Shown here in pieces: positions 12,325-24,464 of a DNA stretch of 64,000 nucleotides. The notes beneath the pieces are model-generated. The model was given only the letters and a program-made list of their open reading frames with translations. It had not been told where the DNA came from and ran no database searches. Source of the DNA: Paralvinella palmiformis (taxonomy: Eukaryota > Annelida > Polychaeta > Terebellida > Alvinellidae); contig JAODUP010000845.1 of the NCBI GenBank assembly GCA_025642065.1, positions 1 through 64,000 on the forward strand, given 5' to 3'. Both the position numbers and the translations under genes were made by a program. Numbering within the stretch: position 1 is the first letter of the stretch; every line of letters starts with the position of its first letter.

Positions 12325-12632
12325 TGTTATACCAGAAAAGCCTCTTGACGTATAAGGAGCAATTAAATCTCATAATATTTACACCAAAGGGCATAGCTGT
12401 GGGAATAAGACTATAACTGTAACCCACTGATGCCCAAAGGAACGGTGCATTTTAGACCCAGCATCTGCTGAAATGTGTATCAGCACGCTTACAACTGTAC
12501 CATTTGATCACTATTCCTCCACCGAAAGATTTTCGTTTGAAAGCTGGTCTTAAAATGATGTATCCACTGTAACTGGTTATCTTGTTGTGGAGCTGCGAAT
12601 CAAATAATGTTTCTGGGTCATTCTTTTCTATC

Positions 12633-12720
12633 ATTGGTCTATGCCACTGTGACGTAAACAAAACTTACGGCGAAAGAATCAAACTTTTATTTATTTATAA
12701 TACTGAGTGAATGTTCCGAT
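12633..12720. promoter_or_regulatory. Possible promoter-like segment upstream of the exon
   Basis: On the minus strand a TATAAATA-like motif (about 12,690-12,702) precedes a TGACGTAA-type site (tttacgtcac, about 12,649-12,658) and a CCAAT-like accaatga (about 12,634). All three are kept in the 36.6 kb copy. Motifs this short are common, so this is only suggestive. Confidence 0.2.
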
Positions 12721-12787
12721 GCTAAGCGCAGCCACAGAAAGCCTTCGATAAGTGTAGAAGTGAAGTCTCCTCTTGTTATTATTTCAG

Positions 12788-12967
12788 CGATCGTTCTTTG
12801 AAATCGGGTCAAAATGCAGAGACCAAACATCGTCTTCGTGTCGCCCACACAGAATCCCAGTTGTGTGATGGTGCCTCAGCAGCTCCAGCCAGTAGAGCAG
12901 CCCGTGCAGACGTACGTGCTAATACAGGATTCGGCCCAACAGTCAGGGTACACACAACAACAACCAC
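12788..12967 (+). CDS. Exon encoding a Gln/Pro-rich N-terminus, left-arm copy
   Basis: The stretch has a polypyrimidine-rich acceptor (ttattatttcag, AG at 12,786-12,787) and a consensus donor (GTAAGG from 12,968). ATG at 12,814 opens 51 codons plus one base, starting MQRPNIVFVSPTQNP and ending in a Gln-rich QSGYTQQQP. The 5' 26 nt would be untranslated, so a non-coding upstream exon is implied. The copy at 36,297-36,476 differs at only 2 of 180 positions, while adjacent non-coding sequence differs at about 6%, which suggests constraint. Short Pro/Gln-rich tails of this sort occur as the cytosolic N-termini of small membrane proteins such as LITAF-like or tetraspan proteins; that is only a guess. 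No downstream exon was identified within the arm. The family is not recognised. Confidence 0.55.
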
Positions 12968-13551
12968 GTAAGGACTTTGTACACTTTTGTCTAATCTATT
13001 TGTCTAATCTAATCTAAACTATTTACTTTCTCATATAATTAAAAATAATGATGATTAAAATTGTCATTGTTATGTTGTATTCGTTGAGTTAGGATTCTAA
13101 TATTGTATACGTAATACAACTTAATTTACCGGCCGTTTTATTCCAATGGGTTGATTTGATTTAAGTTGTATTAGTTCTGCGTTTGTCATACCTGGCACAT
13201 CCAACCGAGGCATGATTCTTTATGGAAACATAGCATAAAGACAGGTATTAGTCGTATTCTAACTCGCAATCCGGAAGCCAGTAACTAACCGTTATCCCGT
13301 CGTAGCTCTTATATTCTGAATACAGATGACATCTATATCCACGTTTCGTTCTATTAATTTTGATTTCAATTGCAATAGGCATCGAGTTTTGTATCTTGGG
13401 AACATTTTGATTTAATTGTTGTTACATTTATGTTTAGGCGTATACGAATATAACTAACATATACTTGCATTTATATCTAAAAATGTTGATCTCAACCTTC
13501 ATGGTAGCTTATGTTGTATGCGTGTCTGTATGCGTGCTTGTCCAGACACCC

Positions 13552-13640
13552 ATACACACTCATACACACACACACACAAGCACACACACAAACACACACA
13601 CAAACACACACACACACACATACCCACACACATAAAAACC
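13552..13640. repeat. (CA)n-rich microsatellite
   Basis: Interrupted CA repeat. The right arm has a degenerate GT/CG-rich counterpart near 35,620-35,740. Confidence 0.9.
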
Positions 13641-13934
13641 AAAACAAAAATTCCAACATTCGTAAAACGACGTTGACGGAGTGCATGAATTTATGACTGT
13701 CACCTATTCCAGATGTGGTTACTAGTACGTCGATTCCCGGTGAAGTCTACTACAGCAGCCAACGATCTGCTCAAGGACGCCGCTTTTTATTTAGATAGAT
13801 GATGTAGAAGGACATCTTGCTGTCCATTTTGTGATCTTCATCACCTAGAAGGGAAGCTAATGTTTCAACTTTAAGCATAACATTTCATGATACCGAAATG
13901 TTGTATCGATGAATAAAGAACATTTATGTAACCG

Positions 13935-13935
<1 letters not shown>

Positions 13936-13976
<41 letters not shown>
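13936..13976. repeat. (CT)n microsatellite
   Basis: About 20 CT units followed by a TG-rich stretch. The counterpart in the right arm is (GA)n at 35,225-35,282. Confidence 0.95.
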
Positions 13977-13978
<2 letters not shown>

Positions 13979-14084
13979 GTTTAGTGTACGTGTGTGTGAG
14001 TGTGTGTATGTGTGTTTTGTTTATTACCAGTATGGGATAAGGCACTATAAAGTTTTGAAAAAATTCATTTACGAACATCGTATT

Positions 14085-14345
14085 CAAGACGTGTGCATTG
14101 TCTCACCAGACCCTGATTAGCTAAAGAAACAAAACAATTAGAGTCATTGTCGCTGAGTTTGATACACCGAGCAGTGATGGTTGTGAGAATATTGAAACCA
14201 ACTACCTAATTAGCTATCGTTATGGCTATCTTTATAGCAACACCAATATCGGTGTCCCGCTAATGACACTCTCCTTAAAAGATCAGTTTGTGAAACGGAC
14301 AGTTATCAGGAAGCGACTGTTATTAAAACTGAATTTTCTGGGGAA
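14085..14345 (+). repeat. Diverged relative of family C
   Basis: The order of short blocks (gtctcaccag, gtgatgg, gtgagaat, gatcagttt, gaagcgac, ttattaaaactg) matches the 5' half of family C but with heavy divergence. An old subfamily copy lies inside the arm; the mirror copy is near 34,860-35,060. Confidence 0.55.
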
Positions 14346-14989
14346 GCATCATAGAAAACTAAATGTAGACTTGAATTTTACAGACTCGAGTAAGGAAAAC
14401 TCGTGTCAATATATTTAATGCCACACTTGATGATGCCATACAATGTTTGTAATCCTTACTCGGTCTGCAATAATTATTTAAATGCCGAATATTCTGTCGA
14501 AACAAATTAACGGCATTTTTTTCAAAGAAGCAAATAGCCCAGGAATATACAGCTCTACATGAACATTTTTCTGAGAACTCGCGGCCCTGAAAACATACAG
14601 TCACTACACATAACATTAGTAACAATCATAAGCATATACACATTCTAAATACTATGAATTAATCATCACTAACTTGGTATTTAATATCACAAGTAAAATT
14701 GAAAGTTAATAATACAAATATTGATAGCAATCTCTGGGACTAGCAAAGTCATTTTGGCAGGGTAATATAAGGCACTGGCACGGATAATCTCGAAACTCGA
14801 TAACGCATTCATCAAAAATTTATTCAAAAGCAGCGCCATTTATTGCTGAGACATGTGTAATGTCTCCTAACTCACAAATCACTGTATTGTTTTTTCCATT
14901 CAGTTCTTTACCATTTTGACAAATTACAACAAGTTATAATAACTAGATGAAATTCCTCAGCGAATATCTATCATGACCGTGTTATGTTG

Positions 14990-15490
14990 TATAACGGCCA
15001 ACATAACTGAATGATCGTTGATGTGATATTGGCTCGTTTTGCGTTTACAAAAAAAAATATTGCTGAAAGGTTTATCACCGGAAAGTTTATTCCTGTAGTT
15101 TTACAAATCTGTACGACATCTTCGATAAATACTCTTACAGGGTCTATTTTGTTCATGAACGGCTATCCTTATAGAAGAAATGACAAGACTTATTCATCGC
15201 ACGGTTTTGTTATCACTAACATAAATCATTGCTTTGTTTGACTGTCTAAAGCCTAACATATAAAACAGAACTCATATTTCTGTGAGAGATGCCTACATGC
15301 GATTAGTTGGCTTTGTGCCACCCTTTGACGGTCTCATGCCCACTTTTGAGCCGACGGACCCCTACATTAGACCAACAACGTTGAGAGGGTATGAAGTGAA
15401 GTGAAAGATGAAATACTCTACTTAAATAGGCATGCCATGATTAGAACCCAGATGATAGAAGTCTGTAGCTGATCAATATCTGCCATATCT
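14990..15490. repeat. Internal direct repeat of the arm, unit 1
   Basis: From about 15,060 to 15,490 it matches 17,400-17,890 (ataaaacagaactc, gagagatgc, gattagttggct and the SINE-like end gtgaaagatgaaatactct). The 3' part resembles, on the minus strand, the tRNA-headed SINE at 55,000-55,210 (cacctgggttctaatc against cacctgagtttgaatc, then a gtatttcatcttt motif), so it probably derives from an old SINE. Confidence 0.55.
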
Positions 15491-15669
15491 TATGATTAAT
15501 AATATTATGTATATATACGTGCATTGATTCGAGTTTGTTACAAAGAGTAAATGACAAACATGTATCAGGTAGTAGTTAATATATGGGCATAAATTGGATG
15601 TGTTATTTACCTCAAAACAAGTAGTTCGAAAGGATTTTATGGTTAATTTTGGTTCTCGGTGTGACACCC

Positions 15670-15671
<2 letters not shown>

Positions 15672-15749
<78 letters not shown>

Positions 15750-15798
15750 TAACACCACACGACACGCACACGCACACACACACACCACACACCACACG

Positions 15799-15847
<49 letters not shown>

Positions 15848-15873
15848 CATACACACACACGCACACACACATT
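15672..15873. repeat. Compound TA/CA microsatellite
   Basis: (TA)n about 15,672-15,743, a CA/CG-rich stretch, (TA)n about 15,800-15,843, and a second CA/CG stretch to about 15,870. The compound is mirrored at about 33,475-33,656. Open frames made of YI, CV or TH repeats here are artefacts. Confidence 0.95.
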
Positions 15874-15961
15874 TTTATGGGGGTAGAGGTATCAAAAGTG
15901 GTTAGAGTCGTTGATATCCTGCGGCTCTCTAAATATATCCTAGTATTTACTCATATTTGAG

Positions 15962-16590
15962 ATGATATTACGTTCTAGTCCAGTAATAATCCATTGTGCA
16001 ATATCACTACTTTATTTTTGGGAGTAAATCACTTCACTGCTTACACATGGAGTTGGTGTACATTGTCTCAAGTGGTCAACACACTGTAATGTTTGTTAAT
16101 ACGCCCAGGGCCTATAAAAGCTTAAAATATATCTTAGGTCAGAAAACAACTTCGCTGCCAGATCAGTCGGACATCTATCAGTACGATTCATATAGGTAGG
16201 ATTTATTTAGTTATTCGAACCTAGAATAAAGCTGAGGTCAACATCTGAGGTGTCGAAATGTTTTATATACAGGTTTATTTTGGACCAAAGAGAATTACTG
16301 TTGAATGTAAACTGTGGTGTCAAAGAAGTTATCATATGTATGTATTAAGTCGCCAATGAACCACACACACGTGTTGTTTACTGCAGCTGTGGTATCAAAT
16401 GGTATGTTTTTACGTGCTTCCACTTTTTGTACGTAGCGTGCATGTAGTTGTTTTCCTGTAGGCGTGACATATTTGTCACGTACGAAAAGCGAATTAGCTG
16501 GTTCCCACAGGCTGATGACTAGTCGAGGTACATGTAAAGGTATACGTACATATGTATCGATATATGGAGGTGAAGACATGTTATATTTAG
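15962..16590 (+). repeat. Family G (3' part) joined to reversed family B
   Basis: The family G part starts at acgttctagtccagtaataa and leads through ggtgtcaaagaagttatc into the family B core with tgacatatttgtca (about 16,467). The same G-then-B order at 40,970-41,980 suggests a single composite element. Confidence 0.7.
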
Positions 16591-16789
16591 ATTGATGTAT
16601 GTATAGTTGATTTAGATTTATGGAGGTAGAAGTATCAAAGGCGCCTGTGCCTCTCTGTATGTATCCTAAAACACACATATCCCGTGCCAGACACCAGACC
16701 TATTTCGATCCAGATTCCTTATTACACCAATGTAAGAAAGTTATGTCGTTATTACAACATGTTTAAGTCTATTAACTTTGCTATGTATC

Positions 16790-17385
16790 ATGTAGAATCT
16801 ATATTGTTGTACTCTTGTGTGGTCTAACGAAACGACCTATTAATTCATACAATGCTGCTTGATGGATTTAAACTCCTCTAGTCGTTTGTTACACCGGCAG
16901 ACATCTGCATGTCTATTAAGCTGCGGACAAAGTGTTTCTTATATTATGAGTAATTAGGTTACACTGATATAGGGAAACTGCTATAATCCGAACGTGTCAT
17001 TCGCAGTACCATGAGTCAAATATACCAAGTGGGTTAGATCCCATTACACCTAACTGCGTATAATTAGGGACGCTAAATTAGGCGTGAATGAACGTTCACT
17101 TAGTGATGAACGGAAACGTATGAGGATTAGCTGTTAGGTTCGAGTAAATCATAGTATTTACTCAGGCCTAACGTTTCACTCAGTTCAGATAACAACTTCG
17201 ATGCGATACCAGTCGGACGTCTATCGACACGGTTTATATATGTAGTATTTGTTAAGTTATTCGAACCCAGAATATGTTCTTTATGTGCAGATGTCTTTTG
17301 GACCACAGAAAATTACTGTTTAATGTAAATTGTGGTGTCAAAGAAGTTATCATATGTATGTAGTAAGTCGCCATTAAACCACATG
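16790..17385 (+). repeat. Family G, second copy in the arm
   Basis: It runs from ttaattcatacaatgctgc through gacgctaaattaggcgtgaa to ggtgtcaaagaagttatc and lacks the family B end. Relatives are at 21,890, 32,240, 38,577 and 40,970. Confidence 0.75.
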
Positions 17386-17900
17386 CTGATTGTGCGTTCA
17401 CGGGAATTATTATTACAGTAGGTTTACAGCGCTATAAGATATTTTCGACAAAATACTCTTACAGTGTCTATTTTGTTCACGAACGGCTATCCCCAAAGAG
17501 ATCTCAGCAACAAAGTTTTGTTTGGATAATTAAAACGAAATGTATTCAGGCTACATAATAATCTAGAAACATGACCAGGCTTCTTCATCGCACGGTATTG
17601 TCATCACTAACACGAAGCGTTGCTTTGCTTGACGGTATAAAGCCTAAGATATAAAACAGAACTCGTCATATTTCTGAGAGAGATGCTTACATGGGATTAG
17701 TTGGCTCTGTGCCAACCCTTAGAAGGTCTTGTGCCCACTTTTGTGCAGACGGCACGCTAAGTAAGACCAACATCGTGGGGAGGTTGTGAGGCGAACTGAA
17801 AGATGAAATACTCTACCGAAATAGGCATGCCATGATTAGAACCCAGGTGATAGAAGTCTGTAGCTGATCAACTCTGCCATATCTTTTGATTAATAATATT
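17386..17900. repeat. Internal direct repeat of the arm, unit 2
   Basis: Second copy of 14,990-15,490, mirrored at about 31,700-32,240 in the other arm. Confidence 0.6.
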
Positions 17901-18109
17901 ATGTATGAATACGTGCATGGATATGAGTTTGTTTATTATATACAAATTTGATAGCGCTACAAAAGAGTAAATGACCTAAACCTATTTTAGGTAATCGATG
18001 TATATGGGTTTAAGTTGGATGTGTAATTTATCTAATAAACAATGTGTTTGTTATTGGTTTATCTATGAATCGTTCGAATCGATTCGACAGTCACATTTGT
18101 TTCTCAGTG

Positions 18110-18110
18110 T

Positions 18111-18160
<50 letters not shown>

Positions 18161-18281
18161 GGCACACACACCGACACAAACACACACACACATACAGACA
18201 CAGACACACCGACACACACACACACACCAGACACCGACACACACAATCCGACACACACCCGACACACACACAAACACACAT
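18110..18281. repeat. CA/TA/CAGA-type compound microsatellite
   Basis: (CA)n, (TA)n, then CA mixed with GACA units. Mirrored and expanded at 31,245-31,496. Confidence 0.95.
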
Positions 18282-18334
18282 ATTATAAGAGAGCATATAT
18301 TGAAGATCTCTCAACAATACATTTGAAAATGTAA

Positions 18335-18575
18335 TACTATTAATGTTCGAAAGATGGCGCCATAGTTCGTTTTAGCAAACAGAAACATTAAAACATCTGT
18401 TCGTCATTTTAACTTTGTTAAACTGTATATTTTCCATCGGGGAGTGGGACACAATAAATATGTTTTGTACACATGAAATATTACAATCAACTATGCAATA
18501 AACTAATAAAATAATCCATCAGTTAATCGTAAAGCTGATGTTGAATGTTGCACCCGCAAAAGTATGATTCTTTAG
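18335..18575 (-). repeat. Family H, reversed copy
   Basis: It contains aagatggcgcc, the complement of atgacgaac and cgggg/acaataaatatg blocks. Forward copies lie at 27,880-28,060 and 31,015-31,200. Confidence 0.75.
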
Positions 18576-18584
18576 TTTTACACT

Positions 18585-18589
<5 letters not shown>

Positions 18590-18643
<54 letters not shown>
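18590..18643. repeat. (TA)n microsatellite
   Basis: About 27 TA units, mirrored at 30,895-30,943. Confidence 0.95.
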
Positions 18644-18646
<3 letters not shown>

Positions 18647-19399
18647 ATTTGTTAGGTGTGTGATTATCTAATTTATTTACACCCATCACTAATGCACTGT
18701 CAATATTAGCACACTAGAGAACAAATAAAAACAGATTCCCATTAATCCTGTTAGAATGCTGAAACGTTTTATAAATCATTCAAGCTTGTTATCTGAGCGA
18801 CTGAATATTCTGATTAAGATAATATAAGGCGTAGGAAATAAAATGCATTCCTATAAGGTGAATTGAACAGGATTTATTAAGAATTCGCGCTGATTAATGG
18901 TATCTTAGTGAGGAGTGCAGAAGATTTGCAGAAGAAATCATAAAGACCTCCCTAAGCTAACAGTTTCCATCTAAAGCGTCCTTTCTTTTCGAGTTGCCAG
19001 TACCGCGAAAGTTAATCCCACCGAATCAAAGTTCCCGTTATCCGCCAATGACATTCAGAAGCGGAGAGAATAATAACCGGTCTACAGTACACTGCCTTAT
19101 AAATACGTCTTTCTCTTTCTTCATGTTTTGGTCACATTGTTACGACAGCTTTTAACAGTAATGTATGCGATAACAGAGTGCAGTGGGTGGCGCGTTATGT
19201 ATCAGTCACCAGGAAGTCGTCAGTTTGGAATCATCATGATGTCATTATCAACAGAGTCTGGTATTTTATTTTCGATTTTCTAATGGCTAATCGCTGAAGC
19301 TGAATGTGTTTTCCTAATCATCCACCAACAAATGTAGGATATTTTCAATCGATAAGGAATGCCCTTACAGAATGGATCTTAATATTTGACAGTTATTAG
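18644..19399 (+). repeat. P module, copy 3
   Basis: Longest forward copy, from gttaggtgtgtgattatc to tgacagttattag. It pairs in reverse with 30,116-30,893. Both sit at the inner ends of the large arms. Confidence 0.85.
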
Positions 19400-20565
19400 A
19401 GGCACAATACAAAATTCGTCAACAAATAATCGGATGCAGTGGAAACTCAGTAAACATAGTAGGGATAAGCAAGTCTGAGAAGGTAATTTTTCAATTGGTG
19501 AAGCACGTATTCATCGCCAACGCCATGGACATACCACAACTAATTGTCATAACAAAATGGCATCTACTAAATGCTGAAAACAACATAATACAAACCGAGC
19601 CAGGTGAATATTCATCTGTCACAATTGGCTACATTAAACATAATGAAGCCAAAAGAGTATCAAAGATTAAAAACAAAAAACGATAATTATACCTAACTAA
19701 ATATATTAGGAACTTCAGAAACAGCAATAATAAAAATAATAATAATAATATACTTATAAAGCGCCCTTTATCGCAGAAGCAATTCAAAGATACTGGACAG
19801 AGACACCCCAAATAATACGTCTGTAAAAATATAATAAGTGATTTCAACGATACCATTGTTTGTCTGTAAACGCAATCTTGAACAGATCCATTTCCAAAAG
19901 AGATTTAAGTTTTTCAAGAGACGAAGCGTTTCTAATATCCACCAGTAACCTTTTCCACAAAGTGGCGGCTGCAACATTAAACGCACAATCGCCATATGAC
20001 CTGAGCCAGAACAGATGCACCTGAAATATTATCTGACTGGATCAACTGATTCTTCGGGATGTATACGCTTTCTTACAGGTAGTCATCGTACTTTTTGAAG
20101 AATTTAGGTTTTATGATAAACGTTTCGAGTATTTGTCATGATGTGAGCTACACTATTATGAATTCACTCAAGACGATTGGTTTTACAATAAGATAGGTCA
20201 TATAAGAGAGAGTTACAATAGTCTACACAATATGTTTTAAACATATGGACTATAGGTATGTGTGTCAAGATTGCGTTTAGGCAATGGATATTTATAAGAA
20301 AGTTGTAGGCAGCTCGACAACTTATATGACATGTTGATACATGTTAATGCATTTATCAAAAATCATCCCTAGGCTATTGAAAGATATTCAAACTTAAGAT
20401 GATTTTGATGTTGTTTTATGGACTAAAATTAATGTGGTGAAGCCAAATATATAATAGTTATTTTATTATCATTTAAATGTAGCAGATTTTGAGTTATCAA
20501 TATCCGAATACCAGTTTTAAAATATTCTAATTGCTTCAACGAAACATATCAGAATACAAGTAATA
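19400..20565. repeat. Left part of repeated unit, copy 2
   Basis: Direct duplicate of 413-1,805, lacking the second hairpin arm at 1,440-1,474 and part of the stretch up to the family C start. Confidence 0.85.
19735..20420 (-). mobile_element. L2/CR1-like LINE, 3' end fragment, copy 2
   Basis: Duplicate of 740-1,480. Minus-strand translation again gives the NVAAA-LWK-LLVDIRN type of L2 C-terminus. The AAT tail is short here (19,727-19,750). Confidence 0.7.
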
Positions 20566-21220
20566 TGTAACTGAATCCAGAGTGGCGACTTTTCTCGCTG
20601 AGACATGTGTAATATCTCACCAGTCGCCTAGTCGCCAAACAAAAACAAAAAGCGAATCACCTACAGCCATAGAATCAGATCAGGGCAGTTGTTTATATTA
20701 ATTATCTAAGCAGCCCTATTTATAGCTATTTTTCAATTGCTGTATCTTTCTTCAAAGCAAAACTATATAACTTCAAAGGTCAGTTTGTACAACATGAAGC
20801 GACTACTTTTAAAACTGTTAGCTGAATTGTTATTAAAATACTGACATCTGCTGTGAAGCAGACCGTAATAGCGCGTCATAGCTTCGGTACAGTTAAAACT
20901 ATATGTTAACATTTTCAAACCAGACCTAATGTCTGTTATTCAACTTATAGTACTAATAACATTCTAAAATGTTATTTATGACAAGCAGACTAGAGCTAGT
21001 CTTGAATGCCATATCACAAACTGGCCATAACTGGACCTAGGAAAGCTAGTTATATTCCCTAATACAACTAAGGTGAATTTTATATGCAACTAAAGTTGTT
21101 ATATAAAACACACCAACCATGCGAGCTGCCAATTCCCACCGCTTCAGATGTGATTAAGTGTTTCTATTCCCGAGTTAGGAGTACTTAAAATGCTTTTAGA
21201 GCGTGCTGTGCCTGCTACAG
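20565..21220 (+). repeat. Family C repeat, truncated at both ends
   Basis: It starts at actgaatccagagtggcgac and ends at cctgctacagtcat, where family B begins. In copy 1 (2,557) family C continues, so the breakpoint is exact. Confidence 0.8.
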
Positions 21221-21345
21221 TCATCAGCCTGTGCTGCCCAGCTAAAAATGCGTCACGTCCACAAGGAAGCGGTTCATGTAGGCTACGCACAAAAAGCGAA
21301 AACAAATAAAAAATACAATTTGACACCGGAACTGCCAGTTTCCAA
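21216..21345 (+). repeat. Family B, diverged forward copy
   Basis: catcagcctgtg, cgtcacgtccacaaggaagc and ggctacgcacaaaaagcg match the family B copy at 26,575-26,750, with an internal deletion of the hairpin. Confidence 0.7.
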
Positions 21346-21544
21346 CATGTGTATTTCGTTCATTAGTAAGTTAACATGTACACAAGATAAACAACTGTTT
21401 ATATTCAGCAGTATTTGTTGTGGCTAAAAAGGTAACCTATACATAAAACATTCCAATACCACAGATGCTGATCCCACCTCCACTCTGGGTTCGAATAAAT
21501 AAAGAAAGTCTACCTATATCAACTACACGGACAGAGGTTCGATA

Positions 21545-21865
21545 GGTTCGGCGTCGTCAGTATGTTGTTTAATCGGGATGAAAGGATATCCTTTTTATGG
21601 GCTCTCGCGCGCCAACCGCCATAACAGTTTCAGTTTAACACGCCACGAAGATGTGTCGTGTAATCTACCGGCGTCGCAAAGTTGTTAACCGATCCGGATG
21701 AAAGGTTATGCCTTTCATGAAACTCTCGGCCCGCAAACCGACATATAACAGTTTAAGTTGAACCTAAAGGTGTTCACCGATCAGTATGAAAATGTATGCC
21801 TTTTATGAGCTCTCGGCGCGCGCAGTAACCAACACAACAGTTTCACTTGCACACATGATAACCTT
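21545..21865. repeat. Three imperfect GC-richer tandem units
   Basis: Units start near 21,571, 21,691 and 21,779. Each has a gatc-ggatgaaaggttat core, a ccttttatg block, ctctcggcgcgc, and an aacagttt-agtt end. GC content and CpG density are well above the surroundings. No coding frame is shared. The stretch 21,346-21,544 just before it shows nothing recognisable. Confidence 0.7.
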
Positions 21866-21889
21866 GTGTCGTACGAACTACCTATATAT

Positions 21890-22440
21890 AGTAGCATGGA
21901 AGTGACTTAGCTCAAAAAATAAAGTAGCAATACTGTACAATGGATTATTACTGGAATAGAACGATATCGTCGCAAACCTGAGGAAATACTATGATTTACG
22001 CAAACCTAACAGCTAATCCTCTTACTTTTCAATTCATACCTAAGTGAACATTCATTTATGCCTAATTTGGCGTCTCTAAGTATATGCAGTTAGGTGCGGT
22101 GATATCTAATATGAAGCGCCTATCAGCTTAATATATTTTACCTTTAGTCGAGAACAGCGGATTTCAGGCGGATTTCCTATACTGCGAATGACACGTCGGG
22201 ATTATAATACATAAATATTCAACAATTTTCCTATAATAGCGTAACCTAATTACTTATAATCTGGAGAAAAAACTCTGTCCGCAGCTTAATACCAATGAAG
22301 ATGCCTGCCGGAGTAACAAAATACTCCAGCAGTATAAATTCATCAAACAGAATTGTATGAATTAACAGGTCGTTTCGTCAGACCAAATAAGAGGGAAACA
22401 TTATAGATTCTACATTATGCCTAGCAAGGCTAATATAGTT
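21890..22440 (-). repeat. Family G, reversed copy
   Basis: tggattattactggaataga, ctcctttcaattcata-type blocks, gacacgtcgggattataata and gtccgcagcttaatacc match 38,577-38,998 and the right-arm copy. Confidence 0.75.
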
Positions 22441-23714
22441 AAACAGCTTTGGTTAGGGTGAAAAAATATATTATAATGTCAATTTATCAAGGTAAGCCAG
22501 TAATACTTATTCTTCTGGACCTGTCTGCTGCATTTCATACAGTTGACCATAATATACTTCTCTAGGTTAAAAGACATGTTTGGTCTGTCAGGTAAAGTAC
22601 TTGAATGGTTTCGATCCTATCTGGAAAAACGCTCTCAGAGAGTGTCTTTTCATGGTATTTTATCTGATGTTCAGGTTTGGTTATTTGGTGTACCACAGGG
22701 TTCAGTTCATGATCCTCTGGTTTTCTAAATGTATACCCGTCCTCTTGGGAATATTACACAGCTATGTGGGGTTAAATATCACTTGTATGCTGATTACACA
22801 CAGCTGTAAATATCACTAGATCCTTACAATCAGTTAAATTTCTCTTGTTCCTTGCAAAATTTAAAACATTGTATTGCTGATATTCGGCTATTGATGACTC
22901 AAAATCTTCTAAAACTAAATGATAATAAAACAAATATTATATATTTGGCATTACCATGTTGTATTAAATCCCTAAAGATACCAGCAGTACTGATGGGTTC
23001 ATCTTTGATTACAATTAATGGGTCAGTAAAAAATCCATAGGTTATTTTTAACCAATGTATTAACATGTATGAACATATCACATCAATAAGCTGAGCGGCC
23101 TACTACCATCTTAAGAACATCCACTGTTTTAAAGAATTATTCACACAAGAATCACTTGTAACTGTAGTTCGTGCCTTTGTTTCATCTCGTATAGACTATT
23201 GTAACTCCCTGTTTTATGGTATATCTGATTATAACATTAATCGCTTTCAGCGAATTATGAATAGTTCAGCTCGCATAATGGCACATACTCGAAAATATGA
23301 TTATATCACTCCAATTCTTCAAAAACTACATTGGCTACCTGTTAGACAGCGTATCCATTTTAAGATTTTGTTAATAACTTATAAATCTATTAATGATATG
23401 GCGCCAGAATACCTGTGTGAACTGGATTCCATTAAAAATTCATCCCTAAAACTCAGGTTATCTAGTCACATACATGTACTATTGCAGGTGCCAGTGCCTC
23501 GGCTCAAGTCATATGGTGATTGTGCGTTTAGTGTTGCAGCCCCCGCTTGTAGAATAGGTTGCCTGCATATATCAGAAATGCGTCATCTCTTGAATATTTT
23601 AAATCTGTTCTAAAAACAAACCTGTTCAAGGTCACGTTCACAGATAAATAATAATTATCTTTTAAGTCTGTAATAGGGTGTTTACAGAAATATTATTTGG
23701 GGTATTATTATTAA

Positions 23715-23756
<42 letters not shown>

Positions 23757-23757
23757 A
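22441..23757 (+). mobile_element. L2/CR1-like LINE, reverse transcriptase and C-terminus, dead
   Basis: Translation across several frames gives, in order: [19 protein letters not shown] (about 22,500-22,558), [14 protein letters not shown] and GVPQGSV (22,618-22,720), a catalytic box read as YADY at 22,786-22,797, SSRIDYCNSLFYGI (about 23,185) and a C-terminal block 23,257-23,613 with LHWLPVRQRIHFKILL and SYGDCAFSVAAPA. These are the signature blocks of L2/CR1 pol. The second catalytic Asp of YADD is replaced by Tyr, and stops and frameshifts abound. The element is 5'-truncated and ends in an ATT tail. Confidence 0.9.
23700..23757. repeat. (ATT)n LINE tail
   Basis: Tail of the forward L2-like LINE, about 16 units. 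Confidence 0.95.
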
Positions 23758-23986
23758 ACCAAATGACCAAATGAAAAGTTTCTAGAAATTTTGATTTGGA
23801 AGAAGTACCTATATTTCTATTACATGAACAATACAAGATTGTTCTGTATAGGAAGGCAATATTAATTTTATATATCTATTTGTATACAAAGTCAATTTTA
23901 TTTTCAAAAACTTTGTTTAGTTGTTAAATATAAAATCAAATGTTTTTCTTATTTTCGTTTCTTTCATTAATAATATCTGGTCTGTT

Positions 23987-24047
<61 letters not shown>

Positions 24048-24464
24048 TATTAACATATATTTAATAAAAAGCTGGAGTAAACTAGGTTTATCACAGTTTT
24101 TAATATGTCAGCTCATTATTATGCACATATTAATAATATAAAACCTATTTCAAGGATATTGGAAATTAATAAGTGACTTCTTTACAAGAGTGATACTGAG
24201 CATAGCATTTTTATTGATAATTAAATATTTAAGTAGTTAAATAATGTTTGCTTTCATGCTACACTCATATCAAATCAGAATGGATTTCTAAACAAATTTG
24301 TTTTTAAATATACAGGTGAACTAAGCATGATCTATTGCTAATGAATCTATACTTAACTAAGGGCTACAAAATACTGTTTTAGCTGTCCATGAAGTAGATA
24401 AAATCTAAATTACTTGGTGGTTTCCTTGTTGAATCTTTGTTAAGAAATTTCTTGAGAAAATTTA
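23758..24464. other. Unannotated AT-rich stretch with (TA)n
   Basis: A (TA)n tract spans about 23,988-24,048. Nothing else is recognised up to segment D. Confidence 0.7.

Larger units (their letters stand above)
12300..19399. repeat. Left arm of large inverted duplication
   Basis: This roughly 7.1 kb arm is the reverse complement of about 30,116-36,960. Anchors include ataccagaaaagcctctt (12,334 and 36,940 reversed), the duplicated exon, the CT/GA tract (13,936 and 35,225), the TA/CA blocks (15,672 and 33,600), the fragment with gatggcgccat (18,350 and 31,165) and the P module. The arms differ by several percent, by microsatellite length and by a loss of about 360 bp in the right arm (equivalent to about 16,120-16,480). 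The outer edge lies in a TG/CA tract and the inner edge is sharp at tgacagttattag. Confidence 0.9.

Noticed and set aside
15612..15872. Open frames made of repeated Tyr-Ile, Cys-Val or Thr-His
   Set aside because: They are translations of TA, TG and CA microsatellites with no stops, as also at 4.9, 5.7, 8.2, 18.1, 28.4, 31.3, 33.5 and 42.0 kb.
16295..16678. 127-codon reverse frame
   Set aside because: It crosses the G/B repeat junction and is broken in the mirror arm and at 41.8 kb.
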